A stretch of DNA of 55,586 nucleotides from NCBI GenBank assembly GCA_025210155.1, contig JAOASE010000010.1, positions 1 to 55,586 on the forward strand, read 5' to 3'. Origin of the DNA: Alphaproteobacteria bacterium. GTDB taxonomy: Bacteria; Pseudomonadota; Alphaproteobacteria; Rs-D84; CASDRH01. Within the stretch, counting starts at the first letter, position 1. Each line of letters begins with the position of its first letter. Made by a program: the position numbers and the translations under genes. Shown in pieces: positions 25,005 through 32,865 of the stretch. The notes below the pieces were generated by a model. The model ran no database searches and was not told the DNA's origin. It was given only the letters and a program-made list of their open reading frames with translations.

Positions 25005-25045
25005 AAAACATTCACAATGAGCGAACCTCGCCGATTGTGATGGAT
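25005..25045 (-). promoter_or_regulatory. Hairpin in the rpsP leader
   Basis: ATCACAAT and ATTGTGAAT flank a GC-rich loop (CGGCGAGGTTCGCTC on the minus strand), about 70-100 nt before rpsP. No T-run, so it is not a terminator. Position suggests a ribosomal-protein leader structure; inference only. Confidence 0.35.
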
Positions 25046-25172
25046 CCTCGAACCCTTATTAAGTCTTCAAATCTATGATAATTTCCTTTAATATACATTA
25101 ATGAATATCAAAGTCAAGCAATTTTTATAAACTCATATTAATATATATAAATCCAAAACACAAACTTAAAAT

Positions 25173-25203
25173 AAAAAAACCTCCACAATTGTGAAGGTCT
25201 CTA
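25173..25203 (-). terminator. Terminator of rpoZ
   Basis: GACCTTCACAATTGTGGAGGT hairpin (minus strand, core CACAATTGTG) followed by seven T. Confidence 0.8.
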
Positions 25204-25223
25204 TAAATATGTATTAAAAGAAA

Positions 25224-25607
25224 TTATTCTTCTATTTGAACACCAGCTGAACTAGCAACTGCTTCTGCGTCTTTTTCAACGTCTTGAGCATCTTCTTCTG
25301 TATCAACCATAAGCTCTTTTTTAATTTCTTCAAGAACATCAGCATCATCAGCAGATTCTTGAACTACATCTGAACTTCCAACATTTAATTCTTGATAATT
25401 AGAAACTAAAGCTTCTCTTAAATCATCTGCTGAAGTTTTATCATCTTCAATTTCTCTAATAGCTATAACAGGATTTTTATTATCATTTCTTTCAACTAAC
25501 GCTTTGTTACCTGCGTAAATATCTTTAGCACGAAAAGCTGATAAAACAACTAATTCAAATCTATCTTTAACTTTTCCAACTGTATCTTCTACTGTAATTC
25601 TAGCCAT
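25224..25607 (-). CDS. rpoZ: RNA polymerase omega subunit
   Basis: Small RNA polymerase subunit that stabilises beta-prime. The 127 residues start MARITVEDTVGKVKDRFELV and carry KDIYAGNKALVERNDNKNPV and AIREIEDDKTSADDLREAL, typical of alphaproteobacterial RpoZ, with an acidic C-terminal tail. The start is the ATG at 25607, 6 nt after AAGGAGC. The relA/spoT gene usually downstream is absent. Divergent from mtaB. Confidence 0.94.
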   Translation of the reverse strand: MARITVEDTVGKVKDRFELVVLSAFRAKDIYAGNKALVERNDNKNPVIAIREIEDDKTSADDLREALVSNYQELNVGSSDVVQESADDADVLEEIKKELMVDTEEDAQDVEKDAEAVASSAGVQIEE

Positions 25608-25733
25608 CAAAAAGCTCCTTTTTAATCTTATAAAAACACCCCTGAAATGAGGTACAGAAATATTTTATTAAAAAAAAGATAAAATCAAGAACTTTCTTTA
25701 AAATAAAAATATATTTCACCCCAAACAAAATTC

Positions 25734-25761
25734 TTGAATTATTACCTAAAACTTCTATAAT
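25734..25761 (+). promoter_or_regulatory. Promoter implying a leaderless mtaB mRNA
   Basis: TTGAAT (25734-25739), 16 bp, TATAAT (25756-25761). The -10 ends 7 nt before the mtaB ATG, so transcription should start at or next to the A of the ATG. No ribosome-binding site is visible. Confidence 0.5.
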
Positions 25762-25768
25762 CTCTCCT

Positions 25769-27112
25769 ATGACAAATACAAACAATGACATAATCACATT
25801 CGGCTGTAGACTAAACACATTCGAATCTGAAGTAATGAAAAAGCATGCTAAAACAGCAAATTTCAGCAATTATATACTAATAAACTCTTGCTCAGTAACA
25901 GGAGAAGCTGAACGCCAAGCACGTCAAGAAATCAGAAAACAAAGAAAACTTCACCCAGAATCTATCATAATATTAGCTGGTTGTTCTGCCCAAACATCCC
26001 CAGACTACTTCGGAGAAATGCCTGAATTAGATTTCGCATTCGGTAACAATGAAAAACTTCAACTATCTACTTGGAAACAAGCAAAAGAAGAACTTTCAAA
26101 ACCTAGAGAAGAACAAAAAAGAGTTTTCGTAGGTGATATAAACGACGAAAAATACATAATGAATGACGAAGATATCTTCGGCAACAACCTAGAAGAAGTA
26201 ATAGTATCTGACTTCTCAAAACACACAAAAGGCTTCGTACAAATCCAAAGAGGCTGCAGAAACAGATGCTCTTATTGCCTTATTGCACTTATCAGAGGAA
26301 AAAACCATTCCTACACAAAAGAAAACATCCTAAAACAATGTAAAGCACTTACTGAAAAAGGCTATAAGGAAATAGCTCTTACAGGCGTAGATATAGCCTC
26401 TTACGGGTCTGACTTCAAAGACAATAAATATAGCCAAATGTCAGCAAATCACTTAGCAGATTTAGTTGAATCAATACTTGAAGTTATACCTTCTAACACT
26501 CGAATTAGACTCTCATCTTTAGACCCTGCTCTAAATTACGACAAACTTATAGAGCTTGCTAAAAAAGATAATAGACTTGTTCCATTCTGGCACCTATCTT
26601 TACAAAATGGAGACAACGACATTCTTCAAAAAATGCGTAGAAGACACACTCGCGAACAAGTAATATCTCTTTGTAAAAAACTAAAAGAAGAACTTGGCGA
26701 AAAAGTTATGATTGGAGCCGACATAATAACTGGCTTCCCAACAGAAACAGATGAAAACTTTACAAACACATTAAACTTAGTTAAAGAATGTGGCATACAA
26801 AACCTTCATGTTTTCCCTTACTCTGAAAGAAAAGGAACTTTCGCACAAAAACAATGGAAAGACGAGATCCAAAAGAAAGTTAAGAAAGATAGAGCTAAAC
26901 AACTTCGCGACTTAGGAGATGAAATTCTAAAAGAATTCATAGTATCTCAAACAGGAAAAGAAATTGAAGTTCTTATAGAAAGTGACGGAAATACTGGTTG
27001 GAGCGAAAACTATATCCACTGTAAAATAGCAAACAAAACATTCCCTGAAAACACTCTAGTTAAAGGAAAAATAATATCTTTCAAAAATGGATACGCTGAA
27101 ATCCAAGCATAA
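25769..27112 (+). CDS. mtaB: tRNA threonylcarbamoyladenosine methylthiotransferase MtaB
   Basis: Radical-SAM enzyme that adds a methylthio group to t6A37 in tRNAs. The 447 residues have the UPF0004 domain with three cysteines (TFGCRLN, INSCSVTGEAE, LAGCSAQ). The radical-SAM cluster is GCRNRCSYC near residue 165, then a TIM-barrel segment and a C-terminal TRAM domain. The short ENQM-less N-terminus and C-RLN signature favour MtaB over MiaB. Probably leaderless (see the promoter). Confidence 0.9.
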   Translation: MTNTNNDIITFGCRLNTFESEVMKKHAKTANFSNYILINSCSVTGEAERQARQEIRKQRKLHPESIIILAGCSAQTSPDYFGEMPELDFAFGNNEKLQLSTWKQAKEELSKPREEQKRVFVGDINDEKYIMNDEDIFGNNLEEVIVSDFSKHTKGFVQIQRGCRNRCSYCLIALIRGKNHSYTKENILKQCKALTEKGYKEIALTGVDIASYGSDFKDNKYSQMSANHLADLVESILEVIPSNTRIRLSSLDPALNYDKLIELAKKDNRLVPFWHLSLQNGDNDILQKMRRRHTREQVISLCKKLKEELGEKVMIGADIITGFPTETDENFTNTLNLVKECGIQNLHVFPYSERKGTFAQKQWKDEIQKKVKKDRAKQLRDLGDEILKEFIVSQTGKEIEVLIESDGNTGWSENYIHCKIANKTFPENTLVKGKIISFKNGYAEIQA

Positions 27113-27143
27113 AAAAAGAGGTTTTTGATAAACCTCTTTTTTC
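27111..27143. terminator. Terminator between mtaB and the 27161 gene
   Basis: AAAAAAGAGGTTT and AAACCTCTTTTTT form a strong bidirectional hairpin. Confidence 0.85.
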
Positions 27144-27160
27144 TAATTACCCACCGATAA

Positions 27161-27658
27161 TTAAATCAACATTCCAGGATACCAAGAAGGAATAATAAAA
27201 TTACCTCTAGCCATCCCAGCTTTTTCTTTTTCCTCTTGAGTATTTTTTTCAACAGGTTCCGATTTCGCATTAACAGAATTTAATGACCGCTTAAACTCCT
27301 CCATAAACTCCTTAACGAAAAGTCTCTTTGCCTCTTTATCATCATAAAAATGAACATCTCCATCAATCATATCAATAAACCTATCAACATAACCTTTTAA
27401 CTCATCGACATTTTCTTTATACAAAAGAGTTCCTGGGGCTACCGAGAGATCTTTCAGGAAAAAATAAACTGTAAGAAACAGTATTAAATTTTCATTTCCA
27501 ACAAACAAAAACTCACTCACCCAAGAAACATCAATTCCTCTTTCGTATGCATGCTTTAATACAAGCTTCTTCAAGTTTTCAAAGTCTAAATCTTCTACTT
27601 TATAAAGATCGTTAATAACCTTATCAAAAAATGAAATTTTTTCTATTTCTGCAACCAT
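27161..27658 (-). CDS. Unrecognised 165-residue helical protein with duplicated leader core
   Basis: A soluble, mostly helical protein with a hydrophobic segment (LILFLTVYFFLKDL, about 57-70) that is too short and flanked by charge for a clear membrane helix. The C-terminal 40 residues are Glu-Lys-rich and end in a PSWYPGM motif. It lies 67 nt after the MCE gene with no clear promoter, so co-transcription is likely. The leader has the core AAATTTAAACTTAAT twice, around a GAGGT-TTTAG-ACCTC hairpin, and no SD next to the ATG. Confidence 0.63.
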   Translation of the reverse strand: MVAEIEKISFFDKVINDLYKVEDLDFENLKKLVLKHAYERGIDVSWVSEFLFVGNENLILFLTVYFFLKDLSVAPGTLLYKENVDELKGYVDRFIDMIDGDVHFYDDKEAKRLFVKEFMEEFKRSLNSVNAKSEPVEKNTQEEKEKAGMARGNFIIPSWYPGMLI

Positions 27659-27660
27659 AA

Positions 27661-27715
27661 ATTAAGTTTAAATTTAAGAGGTCTAAAACCTCCAATGAAT
27701 ATTAAGTTTAAATTT
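27661..27715 (-). repeat. Duplicated leader core around a hairpin
   Basis: AAATTTAAACTTAAT occurs at 27661-27675 and again at 27701-27715 (minus strand sense), separated by an inverted repeat GAGGT/ACCTC. The proximal copy is 3 nt from the ATG of the 27161 gene. Confidence 0.75.
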
Positions 27716-27725
27716 TACAAATCTC

Positions 27726-28421
27726 TTATTTAGAATCTTTCTCAAGTTTATCTACATCCTCAAGAATTTTCTTTAAATCTTCTCTAATCTTTTCAACTGA
27801 AGTTTCTTTTTTCTTCTCATCAATATCAACCCCAGCTTTTTTCATAAAACCTTTAACAGCATCAACAAGCAACCCTTGAGTATCAATAGAATCTTCTACA
27901 AATTCAAAAGAATCACCATCTTCTAAATACTCATCCATATCCCCTGCTTCTATAGCCAAATATTTTTCACCAAAAACACCATCAGTCAAAATTCTAACTG
28001 AAGAATCTGAAGGCACTTTATATCTATTATCAATTTGGAATACAAGGTCCACAAAGAAATCATCATTCATCTTAATTTCTTTAACAAAACCAACTTGCAC
28101 ACCTGAAACATAAACAGGAGCATTAAGCTCAACACCTGAAACATCAAAAAACTTAGCATTCAACTCAATATTTTCTTTAACTTGAGAAGATATACTCATG
28201 CTCTTTTCTTTTCTATAATCTCTAACAAAATCTACAGCTTTTTCTACCACAACAAAAGCAATAATTATATAAATAATAGGATAAACTATTAAATTCAAAT
28301 TAAGTCTTTTACTTTTAAAAGATTTAAGATCTACAATAGCTTCCGAAGTAGTTTCTTCAACAACTTCTTCAACTTCAGTTTCTACTTTTTTAATATCTTT
28401 TTTATTAACTTTCTTAACCAT
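27726..28421 (-). CDS. MCE-domain (MlaD-like) membrane protein
   Basis: A 231-residue protein. The N-terminus is a charged cytosolic region (to about residue 45), then one transmembrane helix (about 46-64), then a single MCE domain: FFDVSGVELNAPVYVSGVQV, a PSDSSVRILTDGVFGEKYLA block and an acidic C-terminal helix. The family carries lipids across the periplasm. It differs from mlaD at 19170 by its N-terminal extension, and no permease or ATPase gene is nearby. AGGA precedes the start. Confidence 0.85.
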   Translation of the reverse strand: MVKKVNKKDIKKVETEVEEVVEETTSEAIVDLKSFKSKRLNLNLIVYPIIYIIIAFVVVEKAVDFVRDYRKEKSMSISSQVKENIELNAKFFDVSGVELNAPVYVSGVQVGFVKEIKMNDDFFVDLVFQIDNRYKVPSDSSVRILTDGVFGEKYLAIEAGDMDEYLEDGDSFEFVEDSIDTQGLLVDAVKGFMKKAGVDIDEKKKETSVEKIREDLKKILEDVDKLEKDSK

Positions 28422-28523
28422 AACTTTTTCCTACATTAAAATAGCTTTTACAGACAAATACTTTCAACTTAAAGTAAAGCAAAAGATGTCGTTTTAAAAC
28501 ATTATATTTTGCATTTTTCCAAA

Positions 28524-28760
28524 TTACAAGCCTAAAAAGGATTTAACCTTAGCAAAACCCTTTGAAATTAAATCTAAAATCAAAATAAAAAAGTTAACTG
28601 TTACAAAAAACATTGCAAAAAAGAATAAAAGAAAAGATATAAAAACTATAAACATAGCAAATAAAATCTTAGCAACAATACCACCGCCAGAAAATTTTTC
28701 AAATCCAGCTTGCTTATAAGAATTTAATCCATCAAATGAACTTACTCTATAAAATTCCAT
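28524..28760 (-). CDS. Small membrane protein, 78 residues
   Basis: A strongly hydrophobic stretch (about residues 29-65, Phe- and Ile-rich) that could span the membrane twice follows a polar N-terminus. I recognise no family. AGGAG precedes the start. It lies between glyS and the MCE gene on the same strand, but the glyS terminator at 28777-28808 separates it from glyS. Confidence 0.65.
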   Translation of the reverse strand: MEFYRVSSFDGLNSYKQAGFEKFSGGGIVAKILFAMFIVFISFLLFFFAMFFVTVNFFILILDLISKGFAKVKSFLGL

Positions 28761-28776
28761 AACAATCTCCTAAAAA

Positions 28777-28808
28777 CAAAAATCCCAGAGTAAAGAACCC
28801 CGGGATTT
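28777..28808 (-). terminator. Terminator of glyS
   Basis: AAATCCCGGGG and CTCTGGGATTTTT pair imperfectly and end in a T-run on the minus strand. Confidence 0.7.
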
Positions 28809-28817
28809 AAAATAAAA

Positions 28818-30182
28818 TTATTTATTATAGAAATCTTTTACGAAATCTACAATTTCATCAAACTTCACAACGGTCTGCTCCATTGTATCCCTATCCCTAA
28901 CAGTAACTAAACCTTTTTCGATAGTATCAAAGTCAACCGTAATACACATAGGTGTACCAATTTCATCATGCTTTCTATAATTCTTACCGATATTACCAGT
29001 ATTTTCAAACACAACTCTACCCAATTGTAATTTCTTCAAAGCAGAATGTAATTCTCTAGCCTTACCAACTAACTCTTCATTATTTCTAGCAAGAGGAATA
29101 ACAGCAACCTTCACTGGAGCAATATGCTTAGCAAATTTTAATACCGTACGAGTTTTACCCTCACCTAAATCTTCCACTGTATAAGCTTCATTTAAAATAG
29201 CAACAAAACCTCTATCACCACCCATAGCAGTTTCAACCACAAAAGGTATATAGTTTTCTTTAGTTTGCGGATCTACATAATTTAACTTAGAATTAGAATC
29301 TTTATTAGGTAAAACTTTTGCTTTAATATCAAAATCTTCCTGAGCTTTAGTATGAGAACCTAAGTCAAAATCTTGTCTATTATGAATACCTTCTAACTCA
29401 TCAAAACCATGAGGGAATTTATATTCAATATCGGCTGCAGCTTTAGCATAATGAGCTAAATCATCTGGACCATGATCTTCAAATTTAAGATTTTCAGAAT
29501 TAATACCTTGCTTAACCCACCAATCTAATCTAATTTTCTTCCATTCATCATAAAATTTTTCATCTTCTTTTGGATTAACAAAATATTGCATTTCTAACTG
29601 CTCAAATTCTCTCATTCTAAATACAAAGTTTCTAGGAGTAATTTCATTTCTAAATGACTTACCCATCTGAGCAATACCAAAAGGTATCTTTTGAGAAGTA
29701 GAATCCATAACGTTCTTAAAGTTCACATAAGTAGTCTGTGCAGTTTCCGCTCTTAAATAACCATAAGAATCATCACTTTCTACAGGACCAATATTAACTT
29801 TCATCATTAAATGGAAAGCTCTTGGTTCCATTAAATCAGTAGAACCACAGTTATCGCACTTACTTCTATCTTTCATCTTATCTTCTCTCATACGAGAATG
29901 ACAAGCCTTACACTCTACTAAAGGATCAGAGAAACCATCTTCATGACCAGAGTGTTTCCAAACCAATCTGTTATTAAGCAATGAAGACTCAAGACCTTCA
30001 ATATCATCTCTATCATAAATTAATGAGTTCCACCATGCTTTACGTAAATTATTCTTTACTTCAATACCCATTGGACCATAGTCATAACAGCCTTTCAATC
30101 CACCATAAATTTCTCCAGATTGAAAAACAAAACCTCTTCTTTTACATAATGCAACTAATTCATCCATATTTTTAGCAGGCAT
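28818..30182 (-). CDS. glyS: Glycyl-tRNA synthetase, single-chain (alpha2) type
   Basis: Class II synthetase that charges tRNA-Gly as a homodimer. The 454 residues show the N-terminal KRRGFVFQSGEIYGGLKGCY, a YDYGPMGIEVKNNL block, a CHSRMREDK...CDNCG zinc-binding insertion, the class II motif 2 FRNEITPRNFVFRMREFEQL and motif 3 near residue 320. This is the archaeal/eukaryotic-like form; most Proteobacteria use an alpha2beta2 enzyme from glyQ and glyS. AAGGAG precedes the start. In this form the gene is sometimes named glyQS. Confidence 0.93.
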   Translation of the reverse strand: MPAKNMDELVALCKRRGFVFQSGEIYGGLKGCYDYGPMGIEVKNNLRKAWWNSLIYDRDDIEGLESSLLNNRLVWKHSGHEDGFSDPLVECKACHSRMREDKMKDRSKCDNCGSTDLMEPRAFHLMMKVNIGPVESDDSYGYLRAETAQTTYVNFKNVMDSTSQKIPFGIAQMGKSFRNEITPRNFVFRMREFEQLEMQYFVNPKEDEKFYDEWKKIRLDWWVKQGINSENLKFEDHGPDDLAHYAKAAADIEYKFPHGFDELEGIHNRQDFDLGSHTKAQEDFDIKAKVLPNKDSNSKLNYVDPQTKENYIPFVVETAMGGDRGFVAILNEAYTVEDLGEGKTRTVLKFAKHIAPVKVAVIPLARNNEELVGKARELHSALKKLQLGRVVFENTGNIGKNYRKHDEIGTPMCITVDFDTIEKGLVTVRDRDTMEQTVVKFDEIVDFVKDFYNK

Positions 30183-30296
30183 AAACTCACTCCTTAACTT
30201 TAAATTAACATAATAAAACTGAGGCTTACGACCTCATTCATAGTAAAAAACATTATAACAACCTCCTCAAAAAATTGCAATAATAATATAAAACAA

Positions 30297-30323
30297 AAAG
30301 AAGCCGGCAAAACCGACTCCCTT
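30297..30323 (-). terminator. Terminator after the transaldolase-CBS gene
   Basis: GGAGTCGG and CCGGCTTC pair around TTTTG and are followed by TTTTTG on the minus strand. Confidence 0.65.
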
Positions 30324-30347
30324 TCAACTTCAATAAACATAAAAAAC

Positions 30348-31385
30348 TTAAACAAGCAAAGTAGAATTCTCAAGAATTCCTCTATACTTTTTTTCCTCAT
30401 CTATAGCTATTAAAAAATTAACCTTTTCTTTGTTCTCTACATCAAAGAATGGCTCAGCATCCTTAAGAGTACTACTCAAAGAAATGGTTTTAACAGAATC
30501 TTTAACAGCACCAACATCCTTCAAAGCCTTTTGAGAGATAGCTCCCCCTCCTGCTCTAAAGTAATCCGTTGAAGTAAAAACTCCTACGACAACATTGTCA
30601 TCATTTACAACTGCTATCGTACTGATCTTTTTGAATAATGCCTCACAATTCTCAACCAAATCATTTTGATTAATAGCCGGTCTATCCGATGCCGCAAACA
30701 TGAATTGAGAAACTTTTTTACTCAAATGATTTGTATAATAAAATTGTTTATAAATTTTATCAGTAAAATCATCATTAAAAGCGCTGACAAATACTTCCGG
30801 TTTTGCAGTAATACTTTTAAAACCTAACTCAATAACTCTATCAATATAGGTTTTATCTCTTATACTTGTAGCCATATATTCGACCTGAACATCACTACCA
30901 TTGATATGATTAATAGTATTTTCAGCGACTTTATTAATAGCGCTACCAGCACTTTCATCATCATTTTTTCCAAACAAAGATGAAATTATTTCTGCTCCAG
31001 ATTCCATAGCAAATTTACCTTGGCTAAAAGTTTGAACCATATGAGCATGGCACCTTATACCTTTTTCAGATAAAATTCTTATCGCTGCATTTCCAATCAA
31101 ACCAGCCGGTATCTTAAAAACAACTTTCTTTTTATCCAAACCATCGGATAACTGCTCTTCAACATTTTCAACAATCTCCGCAGTAGTCTTACCTATCCCT
31201 TCAATATGAATTTCAGGAACTACTTTCAAAATCGCTTTAATAGCAGCAGCATTATCATCGAAACCTTGTTCAGCTAAAATATCAGGAGTTGTTGTCACTC
31301 CAACAGCTAAATTACCGCTCATTTCTTGAAACTTTTTAATGGACTCAATATTCGCTGTATCCAAATAAATCTTCAAATTTTTCAT
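30348..31385 (-). CDS. Transaldolase-family protein fused to a CBS-domain pair
   Basis: Residues 1-220 are a TalB/TalC-like aldolase barrel: IYLDTANIESIKKFQEM, GVTTTPDILAEQGF, Schiff-base Lys91 in VVFKIPAG and a HAHMVQTFSQGKFAMESGAE segment. Transaldolases move a dihydroxyacetone unit in the pentose phosphate pathway. Residues about 235-345 look like two CBS motifs (TIAVVNDDNVVVGVFTSTDY and VNFLIAIDEEKKYRGILENS), which usually sense adenine nucleotides. No fused homologue is familiar to me. The leader lacks an SD and has only a degenerate core (ATATAAACAC); the 5' UTR is long and structured. Confidence 0.8.
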   Translation of the reverse strand: MKNLKIYLDTANIESIKKFQEMSGNLAVGVTTTPDILAEQGFDDNAAAIKAILKVVPEIHIEGIGKTTAEIVENVEEQLSDGLDKKKVVFKIPAGLIGNAAIRILSEKGIRCHAHMVQTFSQGKFAMESGAEIISSLFGKNDDESAGSAINKVAENTINHINGSDVQVEYMATSIRDKTYIDRVIELGFKSITAKPEVFVSAFNDDFTDKIYKQFYYTNHLSKKVSQFMFAASDRPAINQNDLVENCEALFKKISTIAVVNDDNVVVGVFTSTDYFRAGGGAISQKALKDVGAVKDSVKTISLSSTLKDAEPFFDVENKEKVNFLIAIDEEKKYRGILENSTLLV

Positions 31386-31532
31386 AACTAATTTTTTTTA
31401 AGTGTTTATATTATTATTTTTTAAAAGTAATTTTCTGGACTATTCCAGATTAGATATATTAATGTCCGTCGATACGGACGCATTAAAAATATTTTACCCT
31501 AAAAAAATACTAGATTCGTGTGCTCATGTCAA
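31386..31532 (-). promoter_or_regulatory. Promoter and structured 5' UTR of the transaldolase-CBS gene
   Basis: TTGACA (31532-31527), 17 bp, TATTTT (31509-31504). The predicted UTR of about 112 nt holds two compact hairpins: GTCCGT-ATCG-ACGGAC (31464-31479) and TCTGGA-ATAG-TCCAGA (31434-31449). No T-run follows either. It could be a cis-regulatory RNA; no known riboswitch recognised. Confidence 0.5.
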
Positions 31533-31568
31533 GGCATTAAAAGAAATATTATTTTACTAACAAAAGCA

Positions 31569-31597
31569 TTGACATTTAAACGATTCCAATTTAATAT
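31569..31597 (+). promoter_or_regulatory. Promoter of the small RNA at 31604
   Basis: TTGACA (31569-31574), exactly 17 bp, TAATAT (31592-31597). Confidence 0.65.
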
Positions 31598-31603
31598 GAG
31601 CCT

Positions 31604-31662
31604 TAGTTTAATCCTTTAAACTCATGGAGCACATTTTCCCCTTTTGTGCTCCTTCTTTTTTT
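31604..31662 (+). ncRNA. Putative small RNA, about 59 nt
   Basis: Placed right after a consensus promoter. It consists of AGTTTAA-TCCT-TTAAACT (31605-31622) and an intrinsic terminator GGAGCAC/GTGCTCC (31626-31652) with TTCTTTTTTT. The 13-nt terminator loop ATTTTCCCCTTTT is pyrimidine-rich and complementary to purine-rich ribosome-binding sites. No start codon leads to a meaningful ORF. Promoter, two hairpins and terminator in under 100 bp are best read as an independent sRNA gene. Confidence 0.6.
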
Positions 31663-31727
31663 ATTGACTTCTTCAAATAATTCAATAACATAACTAGGAA
31701 TATAATATTAATTTAAACCTATATAAA

Positions 31728-32081
31728 ATGTACAACTTATTAAATAAACCTGAGTTTATAAAAGAGTTTAACCAAACCCTAGATAGAATATCCTGCGAAG
31801 AGAAAGACGAACCACTATTAAAGAATATGTTATTCATAATAACAATAAATTTGATGACAATTTCGTTAAAAAAATCCAAGCAGAACAATCTCAGCGAAGA
31901 CTTTTTCGAAAATAATGAAAGAGTTAAAAAAGTAAAAGAAATCATTTCTAAAAAAGTTAATTCAAATTATAGAAATAACTATAGAGATTTCATAAAATGG
32001 GTTTCAAAAAAGAGAATAGAATTAAATTCTGAAATATACGAAAAAAGCAATAAAAAACTAATTAAGTATTTCTCAGGTTAA
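31728..32081 (+). CDS. Unrecognised 117-residue basic helical protein with TTTAAACC leader
   Basis: An all-helical, lysine-rich protein; a hydrophobic stretch (MLFIITINLMTISL, about 34-47) is probably a buried helix. No family recognised. The core TTTAAACCTATATAAA is directly before the ATG and no SD is visible. It follows the sRNA on the same strand after 65 nt, with weak TTGACT and TATAAT-like elements between. A terminator follows. Confidence 0.65.
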   Translation: MYNLLNKPEFIKEFNQTLDRISCEEKDEPLLKNMLFIITINLMTISLKKSKQNNLSEDFFENNERVKKVKEIISKKVNSNYRNNYRDFIKWVSKKRIELNSEIYEKSNKKLIKYFSG

Positions 32082-32084
32082 AGA

Positions 32085-32116
32085 AAGAGCAAGGTTCAAA
32101 ACCTTGCTCTTTTTTA
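32085..32116. terminator. Bidirectional terminator between the 31728 and 32121 genes
   Basis: AAGAGCAAGGT and ACCTTGCTCTT form a perfect 11-bp stem with flanking A and T runs. Confidence 0.88.
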
Positions 32117-32120
32117 TTTC

Positions 32121-32759
32121 TCAAACATCCTGCATAACAACAATGCGTTCAGCAAACTCATCTGAAAAAATTTCAGTAGGATATCCATCTTCATCAAGTA
32201 TGAAAGCTGGGGAATAATCAGTTTCTCCGTTCAAAACCTCAATTAAATCAGAAGTAAAATAAAAGCGCTGGCCACCCTTCTTTGAAAGATCTTCCGGATG
32301 AACTGACAATTCTGTTATAGAAAAATCTTTAATCCTAAAAAGCTCCTTTATTGAAAAATTTGAAGCATACTCACAAATGCTAGCATAAACTCCATCAAAT
32401 TTTTCATCATTACCTTCCTGAATAAGATGGTTATCAGATAAAAAACTCACTCTAGTGTTTTCAAAGTCTTTCAACTTCATAATAGCATGACCACCCATAA
32501 AAAACTTATAAACCAATGTTTTAAAGTGCGGAACCGTATCACAATCTAGTCCCAAAGGAACATCGATAACAAAAATTTCATCATTCCTAAAAGATTTCAC
32601 ACCTATAGTATCAACAAATTTTCTAATAGATAATCCAAATTCACCATCAGGATCTTCTTCATTTTCCCAAATAGTAGCAATATTATTATTCTTTCTTAGA
32701 AAATATAAATTTCCATCCATACCTATAAAAAGGCGACTTTTTAATTCAGTTACGTTCAT
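32121..32759 (-). CDS. Unrecognised 212-residue protein, paralogue of the 32866 gene product
   Basis: A soluble acidic protein that shares spaced residues with the neighbouring 32866 product: MNV-E-K at the start, then DC...HF, FEN/FEK, FLSDN/FISDN, EG-D-K. No known family. The start is the ATG at 32759 (an upstream in-frame start would run through the leader). The leader carries TTAAATCTAAACACTAATC without SD, and a TTGACA-17-TAATAA promoter precedes it. It ends in TGA. Confidence 0.68.
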   Translation of the reverse strand: MNVTELKSRLFIGMDGNLYFLRKNNNIATIWENEEDPDGEFGLSIRKFVDTIGVKSFRNDEIFVIDVPLGLDCDTVPHFKTLVYKFFMGGHAIMKLKDFENTRVSFLSDNHLIQEGNDEKFDGVYASICEYASNFSIKELFRIKDFSITELSVHPEDLSKKGGQRFYFTSDLIEVLNGETDYSPAFILDEDGYPTEIFSDEFAERIVVMQDV

Positions 32760-32827
32760 ATGATTAGTGTTTAGATTTAACAAATTAAGATAATTCAATT
32801 ATTAAAGCAATATCAACCCCTTGTCAA

Positions 32828-32859
32828 ACAAAAAAGGGCTCCATTTAGGCCCCTCTTTT
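32828..32859 (-). terminator. Terminator after the 32866 gene
   Basis: GGGGCC and GGAGCCC pair around TAAAT with a following T-run on the minus strand. Confidence 0.75.
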
Positions 32860-32865
32860 ATTAAT

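Noticed and set aside
25015-25052. tRNA-like T-arm (GGGTTCGAGGATCC on the minus strand)
   Set aside because: No acceptor stem, anticodon arm or CCA partner; it is part of the rpsP leader region.
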